Source: HXMU1420-13 sp963691715
GTDB lineage: Bacteria; Bacteroidota; Rhodothermia; Balneolales; Balneolaceae
Assembly: GCA_963691715.1 (NCBI GenBank)
Contig: OY829281.1
Span: forward strand, 558,001 to 622,000
Length of the DNA stretch: 64,000 nucleotides
Direction: 5' to 3'
The notes below the pieces were generated by a model, which worked only from the letters and a program-made list of their open reading frames with translations, was not told the DNA's origin and searched no databases. Position numbers and translations under genes: made by a program. Shown piece after piece: positions 27,565 through 36,232 of this stretch (position 1 is its first letter; every line of letters begins with the position of its first letter).

Positions 27565-28119
27565 TTAAAAAATAGTAACAGATTCTTGATAGGTTGTTTC
27601 GTAAGCAACATTTTCATAAGTATATGATATGTTGAAATTTAAATTAACAGATCGCGTACCGGATGAATTGTTCGTTATAAAAAAGAAAGAACCTATATAA
27701 ATATCATATGCTTCACTAAAACAATTCACAAAAGAATTTGTAGTTTGGTTATAACACCATGCAAAACTGTCGGGTCTTTTGCTAGAAAAACTAGGAACTA
27801 CAGATAAAGAACTAGGGTCATTATCATAATTAGTAAAAACAGATTCGCTAGCACCCATGAATGTAATGGAAATATCTGTAAATGGAAGTTCATTATTATT
27901 TGTCATATAGAAGTCAAATCCTACGAATTCTCCCCAATTCACAGATCTATTATTATTATCGTCGTATGTAATGGTAATGCTAAATGCAGGTTGTATGAAG
28001 CCCGATTCACTTACTTCATCAAAAAGGGCATTTTGAATTCCTTCTGGAGCATCTTCACAACTTATTAGAGATATTCCAATAATAGCAAATAAGTATAGTG
28101 ATCTTAATTTAAGTATCAT
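27565..28119 (-). CDS. Small lipoprotein of unknown function
   Basis: 184 residues. The signal peptide ends in the lipobox LISC (Cys21), followed by EDAPEG, so it is lipid-anchored. The mature part is a predicted all-beta domain of about 140 residues (QPAFSITITYDDNN, FVGFDFYMTNNNELPFTDISITFMG) with an immunoglobulin-like strand rhythm. No family is recognised. The gene lies 4 bp after the PEGA protein and 9 bp before the PKD protein, so the three should be made together. Confidence 0.6.
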   Translation of the reverse strand: MILKLRSLYLFAIIGISLISCEDAPEGIQNALFDEVSESGFIQPAFSITITYDDNNNRSVNWGEFVGFDFYMTNNNELPFTDISITFMGASESVFTNYDNDPSSLSVVPSFSSKRPDSFAWCYNQTTNSFVNCFSEAYDIYIGSFFFITNNSSGTRSVNLNFNISYTYENVAYETTYQESVTIF

Positions 28120-28123
28120 GATT

Positions 28124-30007
28124 CTAATTGAATGACAAAATTAAACTGTATTTAAGTTGAGACCAAGGATTGTAAACATCAGCTACTCCAATATCCCAAC
28201 TCTTTCGATTGTCGATCATAAAACCAAGGTTCCATGATGAAGGTTGAAATACCATTTGAAATGTGAGAAAAGCATCATAGGTATAGTGATAAGCAAGTTC
28301 ATCTGCATCTTCATATTGAGTAAAATCAAATCCAACTCCATATCCAATCATAAATGGCCCTATAGGTAGGGTTGGTACAAAAGCTGCAGTCACGTTATAT
28401 GAAATAATTTCATCAGGTAAGTCAGGATCAGAAGTTAAGGTATAGCTGTTGTATACAAAATCCAGGCTTGTAGTTTTTAAATTTTTGTATTTAAAGAATC
28501 CCAGTCCAAATCCAACCGATTCATCAACATTATTTTGAAATGAAGTGCCATCAATCTCGAATAAGTTATAGTGAAAATACATCCCACTAAAAGTTGATCT
28601 TTGAAAAAAACCTTGACGTCGTTCTTTGAGAGCTCTTTGTCGCCTTTTCTCTTCTTCAGCTGCTGCTATATTCCTTCTATCTTCTTCAAGTTGCTTTTGT
28701 CTTTCTAGTTCTAAGAGCTCGGCTTCACTGAAAGAAATCATATTTACTGTTGCCGTAGATTGTATATTTTTATTAATCGTCACCGAACTAGAAAAATCAT
28801 TGTGATTAGGAGCTGTAGATCGGATAGTATATGTACCAACTGGAATATTGTTTAGTATAAAGCTGCCTTGTTCTTGATGGTATTGATTACCGAACTGATC
28901 AATCAGAACTACATTGGCATTATAGGGACTTGTATTAACGAGTAAACTTCCGACAATTTGTTCTAGTGAAATTGTTCGAACAGTCTCTACTCCGTCTTCT
29001 ATTACAATTGGAATAGTTTGTGTTTCATATCCATTAGCTTGAATTCTAAGGCTATATTGATCAGGCCTAACCTTTACTCTTCCATTTTGAAGAGGGGTAA
29101 GTACTTCATTAAGATATACTGATGCATTTTTGGGAGTAAGATTAAGAACTAAATCTCCTCCAAATTCTTCAAGATTAAAGTTGAATGTATTAGTCACTCC
29201 TTCTTTTATGGTAATCGATCTTTGTTCGACTTTGTAACCTGGTTTAGAAACTCTTACAAAATAATCTCCCGGATATCTGAATCCGTCAAGGTTTGTTTGA
29301 TTTGGTAATGCATTACCATCAATTTCGACAGAAGCACCATCAGGGTTAGATGTAATTACAAATTTTTGGATTTGAAGCTGTTCTAATTCATAATTGAAAA
29401 AGTTTTTCGTTCCATCAATTGTTAAAGTATCTTCGATGGTTTTATAACCTATTGATTCGATATTAATAGTATGTGAGCCAGGCGATAGATTAACGGCAGT
29501 TTGAAGATTTTCTATTGGTTGACCATCAATAAAAACAATTGCTTCAGCAGTTAATGGAGATATTGAAAATAGTATAGGGGATGTTTCTTCTTCCTCATCT
29601 TCTAAGGGTTCTATCGAAAAAAATTTAACTTCTTTTGCTTTTGTAACTTGAACAGGTATTCGAAGCTGTTTGAATCCGGGCGCTTGAACTGTAATGCTTT
29701 GTCGAAAAGGAAGTATAATTAACCTGTATTCCCCCGCTGCGGGATCACTTTGATCAGAGACAATACCTACGTTAGAATCGAATCTAAGGTTTGTAAGCGA
29801 TGAGGTAATGATGAGTGCTGCATCATCGGGATTATTAACGAAAACGGGGATTGTGTTGAAAGGATTTTCTATCTCTTTGAAGGTCAGATCTCTAAGTTGC
29901 TGTGCATTAATAGGTTTTATAAAAATGAGACCTAGCAGAATTACAAGAAATAGTTTGGTTACAGAATGTGTAAAATGAAATCCCCAGTTGGTAGTATTAA
30001 AGTGCAT
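28124..30007 (-). CDS. PEGA-repeat protein with C-terminal beta-barrel
   Basis: 627 residues with a signal peptide (ending INAQ, about residue 36). About four tandem PEGA-type beta domains span 145-430; PEGA is a surface-associated repeat named for its sequence motif. Examples here are GSHTINIESIGYKTIEDTL, GDYFVRVSKPGYKVEQRS, DQYSLRIQANGYETQTIP and VGTYTIRSTAPNHNDFS. A charged helix rich in Glu/Arg (about 432-465) links to a beta-strand-rich C-terminal region (about 470-627) ending in QLKYSLILSFN, which looks like a small outer-membrane barrel. This would present the repeats on one face of the outer membrane. First gene of the five-gene operon. The peptidoglycan or surface-layer partner is inferred. 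Confidence 0.75.
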   Translation of the reverse strand: MHFNTTNWGFHFTHSVTKLFLVILLGLIFIKPINAQQLRDLTFKEIENPFNTIPVFVNNPDDAALIITSSLTNLRFDSNVGIVSDQSDPAAGEYRLIILPFRQSITVQAPGFKQLRIPVQVTKAKEVKFFSIEPLEDEEEETSPILFSISPLTAEAIVFIDGQPIENLQTAVNLSPGSHTINIESIGYKTIEDTLTIDGTKNFFNYELEQLQIQKFVITSNPDGASVEIDGNALPNQTNLDGFRYPGDYFVRVSKPGYKVEQRSITIKEGVTNTFNFNLEEFGGDLVLNLTPKNASVYLNEVLTPLQNGRVKVRPDQYSLRIQANGYETQTIPIVIEDGVETVRTISLEQIVGSLLVNTSPYNANVVLIDQFGNQYHQEQGSFILNNIPVGTYTIRSTAPNHNDFSSSVTINKNIQSTATVNMISFSEAELLELERQKQLEEDRRNIAAAEEEKRRQRALKERRQGFFQRSTFSGMYFHYNLFEIDGTSFQNNVDESVGFGLGFFKYKNLKTTSLDFVYNSYTLTSDPDLPDEIISYNVTAAFVPTLPIGPFMIGYGVGFDFTQYEDADELAYHYTYDAFLTFQMVFQPSSWNLGFMIDNRKSWDIGVADVYNPWSQLKYSLILSFN

Positions 30008-30184
30008 TAGATCTTTAATTATTGTAGATATATGAACCCATTAATAATAAGTAAAATTTCTCGAATTAGTAGTATAAATGTATACTTATTGCAAAAAAAT
30101 TCTAAAGCTTTAGATTTTATTTTTAATAAATAAAGAAATAGAATAATATGTTCAAGATATAGAAAATTTGTATTTTACAAATAA

Positions 30185-30206
30185 AAAAGGAGCGTGTGCT
30201 CCTTTT
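30185..30206 (-). terminator. Intrinsic terminator after the LPP20 gene
   Basis: AAAAGGAGC (30185-30193) and GCTCCTTTT (30198-30206) pair exactly over GTGT. On the minus strand it lies 21 bp past the LPP20 stop and is followed by TTTAT, so the LPP20 transcript should end before the PEGA operon. Confidence 0.85.
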
Positions 30207-30226
30207 CTAAATTTTAAGATTTAAAT

Positions 30227-30829
30227 CTAATCTAAACCTAAACGTTCGAGATTCTCTTGGAGTTCATCAAAGGCCTTAGATTCTTTGAATCTTATATATA
30301 ATTCTTCATCTTGAGATAAAGCATTTTCGATAATTTCTCGTGCATCACCAATAGGTAATTTTAGCAATACATATGCTGTAAATTGCCCAGTAGCTGTTGG
30401 AACATATGCTTGTTCATCTACACTTGCAGCTTTCAAGTCTTGTGAAATAACATTTTGACTTGCAGATGTGAAAGCAGCACTGTAAACGGATTCATTGCCA
30501 TTAGTCACTTCTTCTTCGAATAATTTTTGAAGAGCTTCTACTTTTACACCAAGTTTTGCACTTAAAGCGGTTCTGCCTTGAATTACTGCAGACTGGCGTG
30601 CAGAACTTCTTCTACTCATAGTTACTTCTGCTATTTCGTAAAGAAATTCTTCGCTATCCGCAGGTGGATTTAAGAACCATGATGGCATTTTATCAATTTC
30701 ACGTTGTGCAGCTGCTTCTGCTTCAGTCATAGTTGGTGCAGAAGAACCACAACCAACAGCTGTAATTAGAAAAAAAGCTCCTAGAGCTAAAAAGATGATA
30801 TTTGTGTGTTTTACTTTCCCCAAGGTCAT
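30227..30829 (-). CDS. LPP20-family lipoprotein
   Basis: 200 residues. A signal peptide ends in AVGC (Cys27). The mature protein begins with a helix (EAEAAAQREIDKMPSWFLNPP), the PxWxxxPP-type start of LPP20 domains. A strand with YEIAEVTMSRRSS follows, then an alanine-rich helix (ARQSAVIQGRTALSAKLGVKVEALQ) and a final strand (TAYVLLKLPIG). It is probably anchored in the outer membrane. A terminator follows directly, so it is a separate unit from the PEGA operon 219 bp further on, although two proteins of that operon carry the same type of domain. Confidence 0.82.
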   Translation of the reverse strand: MTLGKVKHTNIIFLALGAFFLITAVGCGSSAPTMTEAEAAAQREIDKMPSWFLNPPADSEEFLYEIAEVTMSRRSSARQSAVIQGRTALSAKLGVKVEALQKLFEEEVTNGNESVYSAAFTSASQNVISQDLKAASVDEQAYVPTATGQFTAYVLLKLPIGDAREIIENALSQDEELYIRFKESKAFDELQENLERLGLD

Positions 30830-31008
30830 AGTGTGCCTATTTAAAGTTATAGATTAAGTGTTCATTAAAGTTTAAAAAAACTGATTCAAAAAAAAATATT
30901 TTTTATCCTTTCTTGCTTATACAAAAATTAAGTTAGGAATTATTATTCTTGTTAATCAAAGATTCATAATTGATTTTGAAATTATAATTAAAAATTCAAA
31001 AAAAGTTC

Positions 31009-33348
31009 CTACCAGCCAATTTTCCCTCGGTTATTATCTCTCATTATTTCATTACGTTGTTTTTCGGGATCCTCTGGCATAATAAAACCAGGTGGAGGGG
31101 TAAATGCTTCATATCCCCAGTAAGCATCCTTATCATCAGTTACCATATCGATGAACGTACCAACAATTGGAAGTGCAGTTCTAGCGCCTTGACCTATAGA
31201 ATTGTTAATATCGTTAGGAAAACGTATTCGTCTATCTTCACCACCTACCCAAGCACCCATTACAATGTGTGGAGTCATAGCAATGAACCAATTATCTGCA
31301 GAATTTTGAGTGGTACCTGTTTTTCCCGCTATATCTTGTCGTATCCCATATACATTACGCAATCTAACTCCTGTACCGTTATAGCCATCACCACCACGAA
31401 TTACACCACGCATCATATCTGTCATTATATAAGCTGTTTCGGGACTAATAACTTCTTGTCGATATTCTGGATGATATTCGATTAATATATTTCCCTCTCG
31501 ATCTTCTATTCTTGTAATTGCAATAGGGTCTATATGTACTCCTTGATTGGCAAATGTGGTGTAGGCACTTGTTACTTCAAGTAAGGACACCTCTGCGGTT
31601 CCTAAGGCCAACGAAGGATATGCTGGAGTTTTACTCATATCGATACCTAAGTTAGTAGCCATTTCTTTTATTTTTCGGGCGGCAGGATCTAATCTCCATA
31701 ATTCATTAGTTTCTGGGGCACCTGCAATTTCTGGTAATAACCGAACAGTTACATTGTTCATGCTACGTGCAAGAGCTTCTCTCAAAGAAACCATGATAGG
31801 TCCTTGTGCAACAGTTTGGTCTTTAGGCGCCCAAACATTACCATTTCGATCATAAAATTTAGTAGGATATTTGGAGAATTTATGATAAGGTTTATATCCG
31901 TTATCAATAGCGACGCCATATACGAATGGTTTGAATGTAGACCCTGCTTGACGCCTTGATTGGTAAACATGATCGAATTGTACATTCCCGTAGTTCGACC
32001 CTCCAATCCATGCTAAAATATTTCCATTTGTTGGATCGATAGCAACAAAACCTGCTTCTAATCTCGTCCGGGATTTCAATACAGAATCCACAAACATAGA
32101 ATCTATTTTAACGCTATCGAGTACAACCTTTCGGATATTTGTATTCCATTTTTGATACCCATTTTTATATTCATCAGTTTCTTCAAGAAAGCTATCCTTG
32201 AATGTTGGATACTGCTCCCACAACCTATCCATGTAATAATTTGAGCCAGTTGTTGTCCATTCTCTTTCAAATATTTTTTGCAGAGAGTCTATTTTAGTTC
32301 TAAGAGCATTTTCGGCATGTTTTTGCAGTCGCGAATCTATGGTTGTATGTATTACAAGACCATCAGTATAAATATCGTAACCATTTTCTTCGGCCCATTC
32401 GGTCACATTTTGCCGAACATATTCACCAAAATAGCGAGACACTCGTCCAGCTTTACTGGGTGGTTGATAATCAAGTTTTATTGGCTCAGATATGAGTGTA
32501 GCAGTGGTTTCGGGATCGATAAAACCCTGTCGATTCATGAGGGTTAGAACTATATCGCGTCTTTTTTTTGATCGATCATGGAATAAACGTGGGTTATAAA
32601 AATACACAGCATTTACGCTTCCTACCAGAGTAGCAGATTCAGTGATGTTTAGTTCTGCTGCAGACTTATTAAAATGAGTTCTTGAAGCTGCTTCTATACC
32701 AAACGCACTGTTACTATACTCGACAGTGTTTAGGTACATTTCAATAATTTCACGCTTAGTATAATTTTTTTCGATTTGAACAGCAGTAATCATTTCTCGA
32801 AATTTTCTAGATATTGAAAAAGCTTGTCCAATTTCTTTGTATAAATTTCTAGCTAATTGTTGACTAATAGTTGACCCCCCTTGTCTTCTCCCCATCATTA
32901 GATGGTAGGGTATAGCAAGAGTTCGTACCATATCCATTCCCCAGTGATTGAAAAATCTATGATCTTCAGTAGCCACCAATGCATCTATAACATGAGGGGA
33001 GATATCATCATATCGCACCCAAGTACGGTTTTCAGTGAAATATTTATCTAAGACAACTCCATCTCTACTTCGAACTTCAGTTGCAATAGCGGTATCTGGA
33101 TTTTCTAATTGATCAATACTTGGTAATCCTTGGAATAAAAAAAATAAATAACCACTAGCTCCAAGAAAACCTATGAATAAAAAAATGCCTGTAACCGTAA
33201 AGATTTTACGAGTTAATCCTGACTTTCTATTATTATCGTTTGCATTAACAGTATCAGAATTTTCTCTTTCCTTAAGTATTCTTTTTCGATATTCAGGATC
33301 ATTAAAATATCTTTGATGATCGATTGGATTATTTTTTGAAGACCCCAT
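31009..33348 (-). CDS. Penicillin-binding protein 1A, bifunctional peptidoglycan synthase
   Basis: 779 residues. A cytoplasmic tail precedes one membrane helix (about 47-72). The GT51 glycosyltransferase domain has catalytic Glu128 in ATEDHRFFNHWGMD, then RRQGGSTISQQLARNL and REIIEMYLN. The transpeptidase domain has SxxK as GSTFKPF (Ser about 470), SxN as ARSMNN, and KTG as AGKTGTTQN (about 675). It polymerises and cross-links peptidoglycan in the periplasm. The gene is third in an envelope cluster with a polyprenyl synthase and an LpxH-type hydrolase (11-bp gap), which fits shared control of wall and lipid precursors. PBP1A and 1C/1B are not separated further. Confidence 0.95.
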   Translation of the reverse strand: MGSSKNNPIDHQRYFNDPEYRKRILKERENSDTVNANDNNRKSGLTRKIFTVTGIFLFIGFLGASGYLFFLFQGLPSIDQLENPDTAIATEVRSRDGVVLDKYFTENRTWVRYDDISPHVIDALVATEDHRFFNHWGMDMVRTLAIPYHLMMGRRQGGSTISQQLARNLYKEIGQAFSISRKFREMITAVQIEKNYTKREIIEMYLNTVEYSNSAFGIEAASRTHFNKSAAELNITESATLVGSVNAVYFYNPRLFHDRSKKRRDIVLTLMNRQGFIDPETTATLISEPIKLDYQPPSKAGRVSRYFGEYVRQNVTEWAEENGYDIYTDGLVIHTTIDSRLQKHAENALRTKIDSLQKIFEREWTTTGSNYYMDRLWEQYPTFKDSFLEETDEYKNGYQKWNTNIRKVVLDSVKIDSMFVDSVLKSRTRLEAGFVAIDPTNGNILAWIGGSNYGNVQFDHVYQSRRQAGSTFKPFVYGVAIDNGYKPYHKFSKYPTKFYDRNGNVWAPKDQTVAQGPIMVSLREALARSMNNVTVRLLPEIAGAPETNELWRLDPAARKIKEMATNLGIDMSKTPAYPSLALGTAEVSLLEVTSAYTTFANQGVHIDPIAITRIEDREGNILIEYHPEYRQEVISPETAYIMTDMMRGVIRGGDGYNGTGVRLRNVYGIRQDIAGKTGTTQNSADNWFIAMTPHIVMGAWVGGEDRRIRFPNDINNSIGQGARTALPIVGTFIDMVTDDKDAYWGYEAFTPPPGFIMPEDPEKQRNEIMRDNNRGKIGW

Positions 33349-33359
33349 GTATGTGGCTT

Positions 33360-34115
33360 TTATAAATTTTTAAATGTTTTGCTCTTTGCATGCCATCGTA
33401 CTAAAGATAATTCACTATTGATACCTCTTACAAGTGTACGTTCATGAAAAAAGTTACCCAGATTTATATACAATCCAGAATTAAATGTTTCTACACGTGG
33501 AATATGATCATGACCGGTTAATACAACATCTGCAATATTACTTGTCAATATTGATTGCGCATTCATGTTTAGTTTGATAGGATCTTTGCTTCTAATTCTT
33601 TTACTACTATTTGATAATAATTGCATCAAACTAAGTGCCAAACCTTTCGGAAGAAGATTTCTATATAAAAGTAAAAAAAAGTTATTTCTTAAAATTCGGT
33701 TAAACATTGGCCGCTTCAACATCTTTTTCGTATTTAGAAGCCCATCCCCGTGCATTAAAAATACTTTTTTATCAAATAATTCAATAATTCTAAACTCAGA
33801 TTCTACTTCAAACCCTCGTTCAGAAAAGTGATTAACCGTCCAGTTGTCATGGTTTCCCGTGATAAACAGTGCTTTAGAAATCGATTTGTTATAATGTTCA
33901 AAAATATCAAGAACTTTTTTTCCAATGGAGGGAATATATTTTGAGTTTGTGAATTCCATCCAATAATCAAATAAATCTCCTAAGATGTAAATCTGAGCAT
34001 TTCTATCAATAGCATAGTTCACTAAATCGATGAGATCATTTTCGATCTGTTCTTCAACCGAATTGTTAAATGCTCCAATATGAATATCTGATATAAAGAG
34101 GTGTTCGTTTATCAC
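33360..34115 (-). CDS. LpxH-like UDP-2,3-diacylglucosamine diphosphatase
   Basis: 251 residues. Calcineurin-type metallophosphoesterase with all five metal-binding motifs: SDIHIG (9-14), GDLFDYW (46-52), GNHDNW (87-92), MHGDG (121-125) and TGHDHIP (200-206). The GNHDNW form and the long helical insert (about 130-175) match the LpxH side of the family, which cleaves UDP-diacylglucosamine to lipid X in lipid A synthesis at the inner-membrane face. It starts at the base directly after the upstream polyprenyl synthase gene's last base. Activity is inferred from motifs; a related phosphodiesterase cannot be excluded. Confidence 0.85.
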   Translation of the reverse strand: MINEHLFISDIHIGAFNNSVEEQIENDLIDLVNYAIDRNAQIYILGDLFDYWMEFTNSKYIPSIGKKVLDIFEHYNKSISKALFITGNHDNWTVNHFSERGFEVESEFRIIELFDKKVFLMHGDGLLNTKKMLKRPMFNRILRNNFFLLLYRNLLPKGLALSLMQLLSNSSKRIRSKDPIKLNMNAQSILTSNIADVVLTGHDHIPRVETFNSGLYINLGNFFHERTLVRGINSELSLVRWHAKSKTFKNL

Positions 34116-35138
34116 CTATTTTTTTCGTGTAATTATGAAGTGAATGAGGTCTACAAATTCTTGTTTATGCTCAGATGATGGTAATTCTTCTAGTAGAATA
34201 ATAGCTTTATTTGCATACTCATACATAGTTTGTTTAGCATATTCCATGCCTTTATAGTGATGAACAAAATCTACTATTTTATGTACATCAATAGATTTTT
34301 TTTTACGCTTTTTCATAAGCGCACGTATTTTTCGACTTTCTTCTTTACTAGCATGTTCAAATGCTTTTATTAAGGGGAGGGTTACTTTTCGCTCTTGAAT
34401 GTCATTCCTAGTAGGTTTTCCAATTTCATATTCCCCATAATCAAAAAGATCATCGCGAATTTGGAATGCTATACCAATGCATAATCCAATCTCGCTCATT
34501 TTTTTATGGTATTCTTCATTCTCAGTTGCTGAAACCGCACCTACTTCACAACATGTTGAGATTAAACTGGCAGTTTTTTCAGAAATGATCTGGAAATAAC
34601 GTTCTTCAGTCATATTGAATAATCCGGCGGTTTTAAGTTGCCTTAATTCCCCTTCACTCATCAATTGGACAGCATGTGATTGAATTTCTAACATTCTGTA
34701 CTCTTTATGTGCTAAAGCAATTTGTAACCCTTTAGCAAGTAAAAAATCTCCTAATAAAACTCCCGCTTTGTTTCTCCAAATCTTATTTATACTCACAAAA
34801 CCACGTCTTGAATTAGCTTCATCAACTACATCGTCATGAATTAGAGTAGCTGTATGTAATAATTCAACCATGGTTGCAGCAACATGACTTTTTTTATTAA
34901 TACCTCCAAAAAGATTTGCTGACATAAATACAAGTGTAGGTCTTAATTCTTTGCCTTTTTGGGTATGTAGATATTGTATGATAGCGTCTAACAACCAAAC
35001 ATCAGTTTTAATTGTATCTTTAAAAAAGCTTCGAAAGTCTGTAAGATGAGTTTTTACAGGGTCGGTAATCTCTTCTAGAGATTTTCTCGAAACTGTTTCT
35101 GAATTTATTCTTGCTAGTTCTGCACTATCGGTCATCAA
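34116..35138 (-). CDS. Polyprenyl diphosphate synthase (trans, long chain)
   Basis: 340 residues. The first aspartate-rich motif is HDDVVDEANSRRG (Asp102, Asp103, Asp106) and the second is FQIRDDLFDY (Asp229, Asp230, Asp233). The residues just before the first motif are small (HTATLI), which in this family favours long chains such as the octaprenyl side chain of menaquinone. It condenses isopentenyl diphosphate units in the cytosol. It leads a minus-strand run with an LpxH-like hydrolase and PBP1A. A second methionine is immediately adjacent at the start (MMTD), and either could be used. The product length is inferred. Confidence 0.9.
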   Translation of the reverse strand: MMTDSAELARINSETVSRKSLEEITDPVKTHLTDFRSFFKDTIKTDVWLLDAIIQYLHTQKGKELRPTLVFMSANLFGGINKKSHVAATMVELLHTATLIHDDVVDEANSRRGFVSINKIWRNKAGVLLGDFLLAKGLQIALAHKEYRMLEIQSHAVQLMSEGELRQLKTAGLFNMTEERYFQIISEKTASLISTCCEVGAVSATENEEYHKKMSEIGLCIGIAFQIRDDLFDYGEYEIGKPTRNDIQERKVTLPLIKAFEHASKEESRKIRALMKKRKKKSIDVHKIVDFVHHYKGMEYAKQTMYEYANKAIILLEELPSSEHKQEFVDLIHFIITRKK

Positions 35139-35171
35139 ATGTGTTTAAATTTTCTTAAACTTGGTTGCTTT

Positions 35172-35179
35172 CAAAGTTA
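35172..35179 (-). promoter_or_regulatory. Possible -7 element for the polyprenyl synthase run
   Basis: On the minus strand TAACTTTG matches TAnnTTTG, 34 bp before the start codon at 35138. It sits in the 101-bp gap shared with the divergent pfkA gene. A matching -33 TTG at the proper distance was not found. Confidence 0.4.
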
Positions 35180-35239
35180 GTTAACTTGCTAACAAATTTT
35201 TTAAGCGTTTTTCTCACTCATTTTCACAAAATTTGATTT

Positions 35240-36229
35240 ATGCAAAATTCTGTTTCTGATGTTAAGTCTATCGCGGTTCTAACCAGCGGCGGAGATTCTC
35301 CTGGTATGAATGCGGCTGTACGCGCAGTAGTTCGAAGTGCTGCAACGGTAAATATTAAAGTCTTTGCAGTATACCGAGGATACCAAGGTTTGATTGATGG
35401 GGATTTTAAGGAATTTGGAACTAATGATGTTTCCAATATCATCCAAAGAGGTGGCACGATCCTAAAATCTGCACGATCAAAAGAATTTCGAACGGAAGAA
35501 GGTAGGGCTAAAGCAGCAGCTAACCTCAAAGAAAAAGGAATAGATGCACTCGTAGTTATAGGAGGTGATGGTACGTTCACAGGGGGTAATTTCATTGCTA
35601 AAGAACATGGAATAAATGTGGTGGGTATACCAGCTACTATTGATAATGACATAATAGGTACAGATGAAACTATCGGTTACGATACTGCTCTAAACACTGC
35701 AACTGACGCCATTGATAAAATTCGTGATACTGCAGACGCACATGATAGGATGTTTCTTGTCGAAGTAATGGGGCGCGATGCAGGTTTTATTGCTTTAGAA
35801 ACTTCAATTTCAACGGGGGCAGAGATTGCACTTTTACCAGAAGAGCTTACTAATATTGATGAAGTAAAGAAGATCTTGAAAAATATGCTTCAAGAACAAA
35901 AAAGAAGTAGCCTTGTAGTGGTTGCTGAAGGAGACGAAACAGGTGGGGCGTTGCATTTAGCTGAAAATATTAAGGATGAGTTTTCACAATATGATGTGAG
36001 AGTCTGTATTCTTGGCCATATTCAGCGAGGTGGCTCACCTTCTGCACGAGATAGAGTTCTTGCAAGTCGGTTAGGGGCAGCAGCGGTAAAAGTTCTTACT
36101 GAAGGTCATAGTGAAATAATGGTGGGAGTTGTAAACAATGCACTTAAAATAACACCGATAAGGGTAGCCGTATCCAAAAAGAAAAACTTGGATTATACTC
36201 TTGTTAAATTAGCACAACTTCTTAGATAA
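35240..36229 (+). CDS. pfkA: ATP-dependent 6-phosphofructokinase
   Basis: 329 residues, usual bacterial length. Key glycolytic step converting fructose 6-phosphate to the 1,6-bisphosphate. Motifs: SGGDSPGMNAAVR (16-28), the nucleotide loop GGDGT (108-112) whose glycine marks the ATP type rather than the pyrophosphate type, and the catalytic TIDND (Asp135 as base). LGHIQRGGSPSARDR forms part of the effector and substrate site. It is followed after 3 bp by pgi, so two consecutive glycolytic enzymes are co-transcribed. It is divergent from the polyprenyl synthase gene. Confidence 0.97.
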   Translation: MQNSVSDVKSIAVLTSGGDSPGMNAAVRAVVRSAATVNIKVFAVYRGYQGLIDGDFKEFGTNDVSNIIQRGGTILKSARSKEFRTEEGRAKAAANLKEKGIDALVVIGGDGTFTGGNFIAKEHGINVVGIPATIDNDIIGTDETIGYDTALNTATDAIDKIRDTADAHDRMFLVEVMGRDAGFIALETSISTGAEIALLPEELTNIDEVKKILKNMLQEQKRSSLVVVAEGDETGGALHLAENIKDEFSQYDVRVCILGHIQRGGSPSARDRVLASRLGAAAVKVLTEGHSEIMVGVVNNALKITPIRVAVSKKKNLDYTLVKLAQLLR

Positions 36230-36232
36230 ATT

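Noticed and set aside
35224..35652. Minus-strand open frame of 142 codons opposite pfkA
   Set aside because: pfkA motifs are intact on the plus strand across this whole stretch.
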